Shown: in pieces, positions 1-8,720 of the stretch
How positions within the stretch are numbered: the first letter of the stretch is position 1
Layout of the letters: every line of letters begins with the position of its first letter
DNA from: Azophilus sp965215035
GTDB taxonomy: Bacteria; Pseudomonadota; Gammaproteobacteria; Pseudomonadales; Azotimanducaceae
Assembly (NCBI GenBank): GCA_965215035.1
Contig: OZ244040.1
Coordinates: forward strand, 1,054,001-1,118,000
Direction: 5' to 3'
DNA: 64,000 nt
Notes under the pieces: generated by a model
What the model was told of the DNA's origin: nothing
Databases searched by the model: none
What the model saw: the letters and a program-made list of their open reading frames with translations, nothing else
Position numbers and translations under genes: made by a program

Positions 1-1195
1 AAAAGAAGCTCCACACCGCATCGACCACGCGGTCCGGCACCTTCCGCTTGCCGAGCTTAAGGGGGAAGACCCCGTTCGGATGAATGAGGCGCCGGATCTC
101 GCGCATACCCTGCCGGAAGATCAACAGCACCCGAATCATCTTGATGCCGCCCGCGGTGGACCCGGCGCAGCCGCCGGCAAAGGCCGCGAACAGCAGCAGA
201 ATCGGTGCCACCGAGGGCCAACTGCTGAAGTCGCGGGTGGTAAAACCTGTTGTTGTCGTGATCGAGATGGCTTGAAAGAGGCCGTGGCGGATGGGCGCAT
301 CGTTGGCGTCCGTGTGCCGGATGAGTACCGCGCAGATGGCCAGCGCCACCGCCGCCAGCGCCATCAGGTACATGCGCACCTCCATGTCCCGCAGGTAGTA
401 GAGGGGGTTCTTCCGGTTCCAGACCACAAAGTGCAGGCCGAAGTTGATGCCCGAGAAAATCATGAAGGCGATCGCCACGCCCTCCACAGCCGGGCTCCCG
501 AAGTAGCCGATGCTCGCATCGTGGGTCGAGAACCCGCCAATCGCCACGGTGGAAAAGCTGTGGCAAATGGCATCGAATGGGTTCATTCCGGCCAACCAGT
601 AGGAAAGTGCGCAGGCGATGGTCAAGCCGAGATACAGGTACCAGAGCGCCTTGGCGGTCTCTGTAATGCGCGGGGTGAGCTTGTTGTCTTTGACCGGCCC
701 GGGCGATTCCGCCCGGTACAACTGCATGCCGCCGATACCCAGCATGGGCAGAATGGCCACCGCCAGCACGATAATGCCCATGCCGCCGTACCATTGCAGA
801 AGCTGGCGATAGAAGAGGATGGACTTCGGCAGCCCATCCAGGCCGGTGAGGACGGTGGCGCCCGTGGTGGTGAGCCCGGACAGGGATTCGAATGCCGCGT
901 CGGTGAAACTTAAGCCCGTACTTTCGGCGAGATAGATCGGCACCGCGCCGAACAATCCCAGCCCGACATAGAAGAACGTCGTGATCATGAATCCGTCACC
1001 CACCCGCAAGTCCTCATCGCCCCGGTTGGGAATCCACAGGGCAAGCCCACTGCAGGCGGTGATGGCGAACGCGTTGATGAAGGTCGCAACCGTGTCTTCG
1101 CCGTAGACCACCGCCACGATGACGGGTACCAAGAGCGCCACGCTGAACAGCGTCAGCAGGATGCCGGTGATGCGCAGAATGACGGGCAGGCGCAC
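1..1195 (-). CDS. trkH: Trk potassium uptake protein TrkH (3' part missing)
   Basis: This is the membrane subunit of the Trk potassium transporter, a pore protein that works with the cytoplasmic gate TrkA. The minus-strand frame runs open from a GTG at 1195 to the window edge, giving about 398 residues of a family of roughly 480. The start RLPVILRITGILLTLFSVAL aligns with the usual TrkH start. The selectivity-loop signatures ESLSGLTTTGATVLTGLD and QAISITTTTGFTTRD can be read, as can GGCAGSTAGGIKMIR and many membrane segments. It begins 8 bases after the trkA stop, so the two are cotranscribed. The last 80 or so residues lie outside the window. Family assignment is secure; GTG is chosen because no ATG lies near the conserved start. 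Confidence 0.95.
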   Translation of the reverse strand, partial: MRLPVILRITGILLTLFSVALLVPVIVAVVYGEDTVATFINAFAITACSGLALWIPNRGDEDLRVGDGFMITTFFYVGLGLFGAVPIYLAESTGLSFTDAAFESLSGLTTTGATVLTGLDGLPKSILFYRQLLQWYGGMGIIVLAVAILPMLGIGGMQLYRAESPGPVKDNKLTPRITETAKALWYLYLGLTIACALSYWLAGMNPFDAICHSFSTVAIGGFSTHDASIGYFGSPAVEGVAIAFMIFSGINFGLHFVVWNRKNPLYYLRDMEVRMYLMALAAVALAICAVLIRHTDANDAPIRHGLFQAISITTTTGFTTRDFSSWPSVAPILLLFAAFAGGCAGSTAGGIKMIRVLLIFRQGMREIRRLIHPNGVFPLKLGKRKVPDRVVDAVWSFF

Positions 1196-1203
1196 GGGGT
1201 TGT

Positions 1204-2577
1204 TCAGAAGAAGGTCAGGCCGACCTGAAAGAGCCGTTCCACCCTGGCGATGTGTTTCTTGTCAGTCAGGAATAGGATGACGTGGTCCTCCGACTGTATA
1301 GCCGCATCACCGAGGGAAACGAGCACCTTGTTGCCGCGCACGATGGCACCTATGGTCGTGCCCGGCGGCAGATCGATCTCCTTGGCGCGGCGGCCCACCA
1401 CCTTGGAACTCCTTGCATCGCCGTGGGCCACGGCTTCCATCGCCTCTGCCGCGCCCCGCCGCAGGCTGTGCACCCGGGCGACGTCGCCGCGCCGCACATG
1501 GGTGAGCAGGCTGGAGGTGGTTGCCTGCTGGGGCGAGATGGCGATGTCGATGTCACCCCCCTGGACGAGGTCGACATAGGCCTGCTTGCCGATCAGGGTC
1601 ATTACCCGGCGCACACCCAAGCGCTTGGCCATCAGCGACGACATGATGTTCACCTCGTCGTCGTTGGTGACCGCGCAGAACGCATCGCACTGTTTGATGT
1701 TCTCATCGAGCAGCAGGTCGCGGTCGGTGGCGTCGCCTTGGAGCACCACCGTGCGGTGCAGCGACTCGCCGAGTTCGGCGCAGCGGCGCGGGTTGTACTC
1801 CACCAGCTTGACGGAGAAATAGGGTTCGATGGCCAGCGCTAAGCGCTCTCCGATCTGCCCGCCGCCGGCGATGGTTATGCGCTTGAAGGCGCGTTCCACC
1901 TCGCGCAACTCGGCCATGACGGCGTTGATATGGCCCGCCGCGGCGATGAAGAAGACTTCATCGCCCGCCTCGATGATGGTGCCGCCGGTGGGCGGGATCG
2001 GCTGGCCACTGCGGAAAATGGCGGCGACCCGGGTACTGACGTTCGGCAGTTGCTCGCGCAGGCTGCGTAGCTCCTTGCCGACTAGCGGGCTCTTGGACCA
2101 GGCGCGCACGGCAACGAGCTTCACCTTGCCCTCGGCGAAATCCAGCACCTGCAGGGCGCCGGGGTTCTCGAGCAACTGGCGAATCTGCTCGGTGACCACC
2201 TGCTCGGGGTTGATGAGTACATCGATGGGCAGGTGCTCCCGGGAGAAGAAGGCGTTGCTGCGCAGGTAGGCGGCAGAGCGCACCCGGGCGATCTTGGTGT
2301 GGGTGCGGAACATCGAGTAGCACACCTGGCAGGCAACCATGTTGACCTCGTCGCTACCGGTGACGGCGATCAGCATGTCGGCGTCTTCGGCACCGGCGCT
2401 GCGCAGCACATGGGGATGGGAAGCCCAGCCGGCCACGGTCTGGATGTCGAGCCGGTCGCGAAGCTCCCGCAGACGCGCCTCGTCGGTATCGACCACGGTG
2501 ATGTCGAACGCCTCGTCGGCGAGGTGTTCGGCCAGCGTCCCGCCGACCTTCCCGCCGCCCAGTATTAGAATCTTCAA
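1204..2577 (-). CDS. trkA: Trk system potassium transporter regulatory subunit TrkA
   Basis: This is the peripheral cytoplasmic gating subunit of the Trk potassium channel, which binds NAD(H) or nucleotides. The 457-residue length is that of a full TrkA. There are two RCK halves: the first Rossmann motif is MKILILGGGKVGGTLAEHLA at the N terminus, and the second is ITIAGGGQIGERLALAIE near residue 235. Each is followed by a TrkA-C domain. Its start overlaps the end of rsmB by four bases (ATGA), which suggests translational coupling, and trkH follows 8 bases downstream. This rsmB-trkA-trkH order is common in Gammaproteobacteria. Confidence 0.97.
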   Translation of the reverse strand: MKILILGGGKVGGTLAEHLADEAFDITVVDTDEARLRELRDRLDIQTVAGWASHPHVLRSAGAEDADMLIAVTGSDEVNMVACQVCYSMFRTHTKIARVRSAAYLRSNAFFSREHLPIDVLINPEQVVTEQIRQLLENPGALQVLDFAEGKVKLVAVRAWSKSPLVGKELRSLREQLPNVSTRVAAIFRSGQPIPPTGGTIIEAGDEVFFIAAAGHINAVMAELREVERAFKRITIAGGGQIGERLALAIEPYFSVKLVEYNPRRCAELGESLHRTVVLQGDATDRDLLLDENIKQCDAFCAVTNDDEVNIMSSLMAKRLGVRRVMTLIGKQAYVDLVQGGDIDIAISPQQATTSSLLTHVRRGDVARVHSLRRGAAEAMEAVAHGDARSSKVVGRRAKEIDLPPGTTIGAIVRGNKVLVSLGDAAIQSEDHVILFLTDKKHIARVERLFQVGLTFF

Positions 2578-3830
2578 CTGTGCTTCTCGAGCAGCGCCAC
2601 ATAGAGCCCGTCGGTGGCGGGCTCAAGCGGCAGCAACTGCCACCCGTGGCGGGTAGCCCGGCCGGTCGGCAGCGAGATGCCGCCTAGATGGGCGTTGCGG
2701 TGCTCGCCCAGAAACGAACCCACCACTTGATCGTTCTCCTCGGCGAGTATCGAACAGGTGCAATAAAGTAGCCTACCCCCCCGGCGCAGGGTACGCCATA
2801 GATTTGCCAGCAATCGGGCTTGCAAGGCGGCGCACTCGGAGACAGCCGCCGCCTGGCGGAGCACCTTGATCTCGGGGTGCCGGCGCAACGTGCCGGTGCC
2901 GGAACAGGGCGCGTCGAGCAGCACCAGGTCGAACGGCGTCCCGTCCCACCAATCGAGCCTGGTGGCATCGGCCTCTCGGCAGTCGAACTGCCCGTGGCCC
3001 AGCCGGCCGGCGATCTCGCGTAGCGACGCGAGACGGCCCGGGGCCCTGTCGATGGCGGTGATCGCCAATTCAAGGTCGGCCTCGAGCAGCCGAAAGAGCT
3101 TGCCGCCGGGCGCGGCGCAGGCATCAAGCAGGCGCTGCCCGGGCAAGGCCAGTTGCAGTAGCGGAACGATGGCGAGTTGCGCGGCGATATCCTGCACCGC
3201 CACCCATCCCTCGGCGAATCCGGGGAGTGTTGCCGCGGGCTGGGGAGCCCGCAGCACAAGGGCCTCGGGCAGCCAGGTGGCGGTATAGCCGATGCCGGCC
3301 GTATCTAGGTGGCGTCGATAGTCCGCCGGGTCGATCTTGCGCGTGTTGATGCGCAGGCACAGGGGGGCCCGGGCGTTGTTCGCCTGCATAAGCGCGGGCG
3401 CGTCGCCGCCGTACTCGGCCTGCAGCCGGCGCTGTAGCCAGGCCGGGTGTTCCGTTGCCGTTCTCGGCGGTGTCTCGGGCAGCTTTCTTAGCACGGCATT
3501 GACCAGCCCCTTGGCCCAGGGCTTGCCCAGCAGTTCGGTTGCCGCGACCGTTTCGAATAGGGCGGCATGGGGGGGAATGCGGGTGCGCTGCAGTTGATAG
3601 GTGCCCGCTAGCAACAGGCCGTAGATATCGCCGTCCCGGGGCCGCAATGGTTTGGCCAGCAGAGGGTCGACCTGGGCCACCAAGGAGAAGTAGTGACGCA
3701 GGCAGCCATAGGTGAGCTCCAGGCTCAGGCCCGTCTGGTTGGGGCTGGCCGCCGCCCAGTCCGTGGTGCGCTCGCCACGCAGAATCCGCTTGATGTTGCG
3801 CGCGGCCCGCGCCTGTGCTTCGCCGCTCAT
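2574..3830 (-). CDS. rsmB: 16S rRNA (cytosine-C5-967) methyltransferase RsmB
   Basis: The enzyme methylates C967 of 16S rRNA using S-adenosylmethionine. It has 418 residues, close to the usual 430. The N-terminal NusB-like helical domain is followed by a SAM-binding fold with DACAAPGGKLFRLLE. The two catalytic cysteines are in LLDAPCSGTGTLRRHPEIK and LLYCTCSILAEEND, the m5C methyltransferase signatures. It overlaps fmt upstream and trkA downstream by four bases each, so it sits in a tightly coupled def-fmt-rsmB-trkA-trkH operon, the standard gammaproteobacterial arrangement. Confidence 0.97.
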   Translation of the reverse strand: MSGEAQARAARNIKRILRGERTTDWAAASPNQTGLSLELTYGCLRHYFSLVAQVDPLLAKPLRPRDGDIYGLLLAGTYQLQRTRIPPHAALFETVAATELLGKPWAKGLVNAVLRKLPETPPRTATEHPAWLQRRLQAEYGGDAPALMQANNARAPLCLRINTRKIDPADYRRHLDTAGIGYTATWLPEALVLRAPQPAATLPGFAEGWVAVQDIAAQLAIVPLLQLALPGQRLLDACAAPGGKLFRLLEADLELAITAIDRAPGRLASLREIAGRLGHGQFDCREADATRLDWWDGTPFDLVLLDAPCSGTGTLRRHPEIKVLRQAAAVSECAALQARLLANLWRTLRRGGRLLYCTCSILAEENDQVVGSFLGEHRNAHLGGISLPTGRATRHGWQLLPLEPATDGLYVALLEKHS

Positions 3831-4798
3831 TGTAGGCGTGCTCCGGGGTGAAACAGGTCGGGAAAGCCGTTGCGCGCCGCCTCGGCCCCGATGGCCCGGC
3901 CTTGGCCCCGGTTCACTTTCAACAACTGGAGTGTCAGGGCGCCGGTGCCGCAGGCGACTAGGATTTCATGTCTGCCGGAGGGCAGGATGGTGCCGGGCTC
4001 CGCGACAACGGGGCTGGCGCATGGCCGGGCGGCCAGCAGTTGCACCCGGGTTCCCGCCAGGGTGGCGCAAACCGGCGTGCGGTGCGCCAGCGCCCGGATG
4101 TGGCGGTCGAGTTCCGTGGCGCTCCGCCGCCAGTCCGGGATGCTATCCTGCGGGCCAAGCTTCGGGGCGCGGGTTGCGGCCCCCTGTTGCGGGTTTGGCG
4201 TCAACCCCTCAAGGTCCGGTAGTAACTCCAGCAGCACCTGGGCACCGAGTTCGGCCAGCCGCTGCGTCAGGGTTTCGCCGGTCGCCTGCGGGCCTATTTC
4301 GATACGGGCCTGTGCGAACAGCGGGCCGGTATCCAGCCCCTCGTCCATGCGCATGATGGAGACGCCGGTTTCCCGGTCGCCAGCCCACAGCGCCCGTTCC
4401 ACGGGCGCGGCACCGCGCCAACGGGGCAGCAGCGAGGCGTGCACGTTAATACAGCCCAGGCGCGGCTGCCGGAGCGCCGGGCGGGGCAGTAGCAGGCCGT
4501 AGGCGGCGACCACCAGAACATCGATGGCGCTGCCCGCTAGCGCGGGCTGAATGTCGGCGCCACGCCGGGGCGTGCGCACCGGCAGGTCGGCGGCCTGCGC
4601 GGTGAGTTTCACCGGGCTTGGCGAGCGTTTTCTGCCCCGCCCGGCGCGGCGGTCGGGCTGGGTCAACACCAGGCTCGGCAGCCAGCCGGCATCGATGAAC
4701 GCCTTGAGAATGGTGACCGCGAAGTCCGGGGTTCCGGCAAATGCCCATGCCGGGCGACTAGCCGGCCTAGCGGCGGTGGAGGTTCTGTCCTGTCGCAC
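3827..4798 (-). CDS. fmt: Methionyl-tRNA formyltransferase
   Basis: Fmt formylates initiator Met-tRNA from 10-formyltetrahydrofolate. The 323-residue product has the N-terminal formyl-transferase fold (AFAGTPDFAVTILKAF). The folate-binding and catalytic loop reads NVHASLLPRWRGAAPVERAL, containing the family's SLLPRWRGAAP, and it is followed by the C-terminal OB-like tRNA-binding domain. The first 15 or so residues (MRQDRTSTAARPASRP) are basic and not family-like, so a later start is possible, but no alternative ATG precedes WAFAGTPDF. It follows def by 25 bases and overlaps rsmB by four. Confidence 0.96.
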   Translation of the reverse strand: MRQDRTSTAARPASRPAWAFAGTPDFAVTILKAFIDAGWLPSLVLTQPDRRAGRGRKRSPSPVKLTAQAADLPVRTPRRGADIQPALAGSAIDVLVVAAYGLLLPRPALRQPRLGCINVHASLLPRWRGAAPVERALWAGDRETGVSIMRMDEGLDTGPLFAQARIEIGPQATGETLTQRLAELGAQVLLELLPDLEGLTPNPQQGAATRAPKLGPQDSIPDWRRSATELDRHIRALAHRTPVCATLAGTRVQLLAARPCASPVVAEPGTILPSGRHEILVACGTGALTLQLLKVNRGQGRAIGAEAARNGFPDLFHPGARLQ

Positions 4799-4823
4799 AG
4801 GTCTCTATGGTTGCGGTGAAGGT

Positions 4824-5318
4824 TCAGGCCGATTTCTGCTTCAGCTTCTTGCGGATGCGCGTGCGCTTGAGATTGGACAGATAGTCCACGAACAGCCGGC
4901 CTTCCAGGTGATCGCATTCGTGCTGAATGCAGACGGCGAGGATGCCGCTCGCCTCTAGGGTAAGGGCTTTGCCGTTGCGGTCGAGCGCCCCCACCCTAAC
5001 CTGCTCCCGGCGGCTCACCGGCTCGTAGATACCCGGCACCGACAAGCAACCCTCGCGGGTTTCCAGCACATCCCCCGATAGCTCAAGCCGGGGGTTGATG
5101 AATACATGGGGCGCATCCCGGGTGTCGGATACGTCGACGACGATCACACGCTGGTGCACGTTGACCTGGCTTGCCGCTAGGCCGATGCCCGGCGCGGCGT
5201 ACATGGTCTCCAGCATGTCGTCGATGAGTGTGCGGATGGCATCGTCTACCACCCTGACCGGCTTGGCCCGGGTGCGCAGCCGGGGGTCGGGATACTCAAG
5301 AACGTTCAATAGCGCCAT
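4824..5318 (-). CDS. def: Peptide deformylase
   Basis: This metal-dependent enzyme removes the formyl group from nascent proteins. The ATG at 5318 gives 164 residues beginning MALLNVLEYPDPRLRTRAKP, matching known deformylases; the open frame extends further upstream but without family similarity. The three motifs are present: APGIGLAASQ, EGCLSVP with the metal cysteine, and QHECDHLEG with the HExxH metal ligands and catalytic Glu. It is the first gene of the def-fmt-rsmB-trkA-trkH operon and is divergent from dprA. Confidence 0.97.
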   Translation of the reverse strand: MALLNVLEYPDPRLRTRAKPVRVVDDAIRTLIDDMLETMYAAPGIGLAASQVNVHQRVIVVDVSDTRDAPHVFINPRLELSGDVLETREGCLSVPGIYEPVSRREQVRVGALDRNGKALTLEASGILAVCIQHECDHLEGRLFVDYLSNLKRTRIRKKLKQKSA

Positions 5319-5608
5319 GTGCGGTGCGGGCCGAGAGCTGGATAGGCCCGCATTATAGTTCACGCGGCCAATCGCCGTAGCCATTTGCTCACGGAACGAT
5401 GGTGGCAATGCCTACAGCGGCCACCCGTGAACGCGGCTGTTTTTCCGTGCCGTTGGCAGGCATACCTGTCGCTTTCCATGGACGCGGACGGACAGGCCGT
5501 GACGAAACCTGCCGCTGCCGGCTGCTGCCCCCCGACCGATTGCCGGGGTGCCGCCACCCGCCTGCCAAGGGCCAGCCACAGGTGCAACCCCGGATTGGGG
5601 GTGCCCCG
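5319..5608. promoter_or_regulatory. Divergent promoter region between def and dprA
   Basis: This 290-base gap separates the def operon (leftward) from the dprA operon (rightward), so it should hold both promoters. The rightward frame of dprA stays open through it from 5399, but the translation is rich in Arg, Gly and Pro and resembles nothing in the DprA family. I see no convincing -35/-10 pair or operator. Confidence 0.4.
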
Positions 5609-6625
5609 ATGACGGCCCCGCGGTCCGCGGCCGAGGCGCTCCTGTACCTTAGCCAACAGGCCACTCGGCCTGTGGTGCGGGGCTGGCTTGAAGAGCACCC
5701 CGATGCCGTGGCGGCGTTTGAGCGTCGGGGCACACCGCCCCGCTGGCCGGCGGACCGGTTGCGTGCCTCGGGTATCCGTTTCGTGACGTTTGGCGACGAC
5801 GAGTTTCCGGCACCGCTGCGGCATATTCCCGATCCACCGCTGGCGCTCTACTACCGGGGGAATCTGCAACCAGGTACGGGTGCCTGGGTGGCGGTGGTCG
5901 GGGCCCGGGCCGCTACCCGGCGGGGCATGCAGATCGCCGAGGTCATGGGGCGGGAATTGTCCAGTCGGGGCGCGACCGTGGTATCGGGGCTGGCGCGCGG
6001 CATCGACGGCGCGGCGCACCGGGGGGCGCTCAACGGGGATGGGGGTGGCGCCTGGGCGGTGCTCGGTAGTGGCTTGCTGGACCTCTATCCCCGGCAACAC
6101 ACCTCGCTCGCGGAGCGCATTGTCGAATGCGGTGGTGCCCTGTTGAGCGAATACGTTCCCGATGCGGCGCCGCTGCCGGGACGCTTTCCGGAACGCAACC
6201 GGCTGATCAGCGGGCTCTGCGAAGCGGTCGTGGTGGTGGAGGCCAGCCGCCACAGCGGGTCGCTCATCACGGCGCGGATGGCGGGCGAACAGGGGCGGGA
6301 CGTAATGGCGGTGCCGGGCCCGGCGGCCAGCCCCTTAAGCGCCGGCTGCCACTGGTTGATCAAACAGGGCGGGGTTCTGGTTGAGGATGCGGCGGATGTG
6401 CTTGGGGAACTCGGCTACGAGGTGGTGGCCGGCGCACCGCCGCCACAGCCGCCGCCGAACCTGATGCCGGTGTACGAGGCGGTAACCAGGGAGCAGGCCT
6501 CGCCGGATGAGATCGCCGTCGCGCTGGGCATGCCGGTCGATGCGGTGACTGTGGCGCTGGTGCAACTCGAACTGGCCGGATTTGTCCGGCTGACCGCCGG
6601 CGGGTATATTCGCGCCCCTTGCTGA
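5609..6625 (+). CDS. dprA: DNA-processing protein DprA (Smf)
   Basis: DprA binds incoming single-stranded DNA and loads RecA during transformation. The start at ATG 5609 gives 338 residues; an in-frame start at 5399 adds 70 residues of non-family sequence. Motifs include VAVVGARAATRRGMQIAEVM, VVSGLARGIDGAAHRGAL, GSGLLDLYPRQH and FPERNRLISGLCEAVVVVEA, the Rossmann-like DprA core. The C-terminal winged-helix domain covers roughly the last 55 residues (VYEAVTREQASPDEIAVALG). The stop lies within a few bases of the purE start, so they are cotranscribed. With the type IV pilus genes nearby it hints at transformability, but that is inference. Confidence 0.95.
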   Translation: MTAPRSAAEALLYLSQQATRPVVRGWLEEHPDAVAAFERRGTPPRWPADRLRASGIRFVTFGDDEFPAPLRHIPDPPLALYYRGNLQPGTGAWVAVVGARAATRRGMQIAEVMGRELSSRGATVVSGLARGIDGAAHRGALNGDGGGAWAVLGSGLLDLYPRQHTSLAERIVECGGALLSEYVPDAAPLPGRFPERNRLISGLCEAVVVVEASRHSGSLITARMAGEQGRDVMAVPGPAASPLSAGCHWLIKQGGVLVEDAADVLGELGYEVVAGAPPPQPPPNLMPVYEAVTREQASPDEIAVALGMPVDAVTVALVQLELAGFVRLTAGGYIRAPC

Positions 6626-6639
6626 ACTTGGAGAAGCCG

Positions 6640-7140
6640 GTGAGTTTCGTAGCCGTATTGATGGGTTCCGAGTCGGATTGGCCGGTCATGCAGAATTGCA
6701 CCGCCGTGCTGGAGCGGCTCGGCATCGGCCATGAGGTGCGCATTTCCTCGGCGCACCGCACCCCGCAAGCCACAGCAACCTATGTGGCGGAGGCCGTTGA
6801 GCGGGGTTGTGTGGCCTTCGTTTGTGGTGCGGGCATGGCCGCCCATCTTGCCGGGGCGGTCGCGGCGCACACGGTTCGACCGGTAATCGGAGTGCCGATC
6901 GACAGCGGTCCCCTTAGCGGGTTCGATGCCCTGCTTGCCACGGTGCAGATGCCGGGCGGCATTCCGGTGGCGACCGTGGCGGTGGGCAAGGCCGGTGCCC
7001 GCAATGCGGGCTACCTTGCCGCCCAGATGCTGGCGGTGGCCGACCCGGCCCTAGCCGCCAGGCTCGAAGAGGACCGGGCGCAGAACCGGGCCAAGGTCCA
7101 GGCGCAGAATGAGCGGCTGCAGGCAGAACTCGCGCACTGA
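6640..7140 (+). CDS. purE: 5-(carboxyamino)imidazole ribonucleotide mutase PurE
   Basis: PurE rearranges N5-CAIR to CAIR in purine synthesis. I chose the GTG at 6640 because GGAG at 6630-6633 is spaced six bases before it and the protein then starts close to the conserved VAVLMGSESDWPVMQ; a TTG at 6619 would overlap the dprA stop. The product is 166 residues, typical of class I PurE, with SAHRTPQ and GAGMAAHLAGAVAAHT forming the CAIR site. It overlaps tsaC by 32 bases. purE inserted between dprA and tsaC is unusual compared with E. coli, where smg and yrdD sit there. Confidence 0.94.
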   Translation: MSFVAVLMGSESDWPVMQNCTAVLERLGIGHEVRISSAHRTPQATATYVAEAVERGCVAFVCGAGMAAHLAGAVAAHTVRPVIGVPIDSGPLSGFDALLATVQMPGGIPVATVAVGKAGARNAGYLAAQMLAVADPALAARLEEDRAQNRAKVQAQNERLQAELAH

Positions 7141-7684
7141 TCGGTTCCACATTCGCAGGGCGGCCCGACACCTCCGCGACGGAGGCTTGGTGGCACACGC
7201 CACCGAGGGTGTTTGGGGCTTGGCCTGCAACCCGTTTGACGGCCGGGCGGTGGCGCGGCTGCTTGCGGTGAAGAACCGCGACCCGGGCAAGGGCCTGATA
7301 CTCATCGGCGCGGCCGCATCGTTCTTTGAACCCGAGTTGGCCGCCCTGTCGCCGCGGCATCGGGCCGAGGTGGAGGCCAGTTGGCCGGGTGCCGTGACCT
7401 GGCTGGTGCCCAATGCGCGCTTTCCCTGGTGGATAGATGGCGGCGGGTCGCACCGGGTGGCCATACGGGTGCCCGGCCACGACCAGGCGCGGGCGATCTG
7501 CGCGGCCTTCGGCGGGCCGCTGGTGTCCACGTCGGCTAACCCGTCGGGACGGCCGAGCACCGCCAACATCCTGCGCGTGCGGCGCTGGTTTCAGTCGAGG
7601 ATCGACTACGTGGTACCGGGGCGCACTTCGGCCCGCAATCGGCCAAGCGAATTGCGCACGCTTGACGGGTCGGTATTACGCTAG
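7109..7684 (+). CDS. tsaC: Threonylcarbamoyl-AMP synthase TsaC (YrdC family)
   Basis: TsaC makes threonylcarbamoyl-adenylate from threonine, bicarbonate and ATP, the first step of t6A37 tRNA modification. The 191-residue product is the short single-domain (TsaC) form. It shows HATEGVWGLACNPFD, LLAVKNRDPGKGLILIGAA and PLVSTSANPSGRPST, the YrdC core. Its ATG lies inside the last 32 bases of purE, and no later start fits the conserved N terminus (FHIRRAARHLRDGGLVAHATEG). It lies in the dprA-tsaC-aroE order known from E. coli. Confidence 0.95.
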   Translation: MSGCRQNSRTDRFHIRRAARHLRDGGLVAHATEGVWGLACNPFDGRAVARLLAVKNRDPGKGLILIGAAASFFEPELAALSPRHRAEVEASWPGAVTWLVPNARFPWWIDGGGSHRVAIRVPGHDQARAICAAFGGPLVSTSANPSGRPSTANILRVRRWFQSRIDYVVPGRTSARNRPSELRTLDGSVLR

Positions 7685-7748
7685 CGGCCGGCGCCATGGA
7701 ACCATTCCAGCAGTTGTTGGCGGGAATCTATCCGGGTGAAAACGCCTA

Positions 7749-8558
7749 GTGGACCGCTATGCGGTTATCGGCAACCCCGTGACACACTCGCTGTCGCCGC
7801 GGATTCACCACGCCTTCGCCGAGCAGACCGGGCAGCGGCTCTGCTACGAAAAGCTGTTGGCCCCGGTGGCGGGCTTTCGCGAAACCGCCGAGTCGTTCTT
7901 TGCCTCTGGCGGATTGGGCCTGAATGTTACCCTGCCGTTCAAGGCAGAGGCGTTCGCCTGGGTGGCGACGGCGCAATGCGCCGCCGCCCGGGCCGGGGCG
8001 GTGAACACCATTGCCCTGGAAGACGGCCGGGCGGTGGGTTACAACACGGACGGCGACGGCATAGTCAACGACCTGCGTGCCCTCGGCGTCGGTCTGGCGG
8101 GGGGCCGCGTACTCCTGATCGGTGCCGGGGGCGCGGTGCGGGGGGTTGTGCCGGCGCTACTCGATGCCGGCGCCGCGAGGTTGGTGCTAGCCAACCGCAC
8201 GGTCGCCCGGGCACAGGCGCTGGCGGCGGAACACCCCGCCAATGTGCAAAGCGCCGCCCTCGATGGGTTGACGCCCGGTTTCGATGTGGTCATCAATGGC
8301 ACATCCGCCGGGTTGCGCGGACAGGGTGCGCTGATCGACCCCCGCGTCGTGCGTGGCAGCGCCTGTTACGACATGCTGTACGCCCGGGACGGCGATACGC
8401 CGTTCTGCCGGTGGGCCAGGCAAGCGGGCGCGGCCCAGGTCAGCGACGGGCTCGGCATGCTGGTGGAGCAGGCCGGTGCGGCTTTTGCCATCTGGCGGGG
8501 CGTGCGGCCCGATACCCGGGAAGTTCTCCAGGGCCTGAGGCGTGATCGGCGGAACTAA
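7749..8558 (+). CDS. aroE: Shikimate dehydrogenase (NADP+)
   Basis: AroE reduces 3-dehydroshikimate to shikimate with NADPH. The 269-residue product starts at a GTG (MDRYAVIGNPVTHSLSPRIHHAF), where the shikimate-binding SLSPRIHH is seen. NADP binding is shown by LLIGAGGAVRGVVPALLDAG and the ANRT loop. The substrate lysine lies in VTLPFKAEAF and the C-terminal helix has DGLGMLVEQAGAAF. A 64-base gap separates it from tsaC. The gene is followed by two GC-rich palindromes. Confidence 0.96.
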   Translation: MDRYAVIGNPVTHSLSPRIHHAFAEQTGQRLCYEKLLAPVAGFRETAESFFASGGLGLNVTLPFKAEAFAWVATAQCAAARAGAVNTIALEDGRAVGYNTDGDGIVNDLRALGVGLAGGRVLLIGAGGAVRGVVPALLDAGAARLVLANRTVARAQALAAEHPANVQSAALDGLTPGFDVVINGTSAGLRGQGALIDPRVVRGSACYDMLYARDGDTPFCRWARQAGAAQVSDGLGMLVEQAGAAFAIWRGVRPDTREVLQGLRRDRRN

Positions 8559-8570
8559 GCGAACCGCGTG

Positions 8571-8662
8571 GCGCTCCCGCCCCCGCGTGCGGGCGGCGGA
8601 GCGATCAGCAGGGGATAGTCGGGGTGCGGCTGGCGCTCCCGCCCCGCGCGCGGCGGCGGAGC
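8571..8662. repeat. Two tandem GC-rich palindromic units after aroE
   Basis: Two similar units (8571-8603 and 8633-8662) each begin GCGCTCCCGCCCC and end GGCGGCGGAGCG, so each can fold into a hairpin with the arms CGCTCC and GGAGCG. They lie just after the aroE stop with no T-run, so they are REP-like palindromes rather than classical terminators. A related sequence (CCGCCGCCCTCC...GGAGCGGAGCG) is part of the 103-bp repeats near aroA. Confidence 0.6.
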
Positions 8663-8720
8663 GCCGGCTCAATGGGTGGGCCGAGGTAGCTCGCGCCCCC
8701 GGAGTGGTGGGAAATCGGTG

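Noticed and set aside
57..913. Long open frames on both strands over 57-913
   Set aside because: They are shadows of the partial trkH gene, which is open through this stretch in another frame and has clear TrkH motifs.
7736..8545. A 269-codon frame beginning MKTPSGPLCGYRQPRDT
   Set aside because: It overlaps aroE in a shifted frame, is Arg/Gly-rich, and has no family features.
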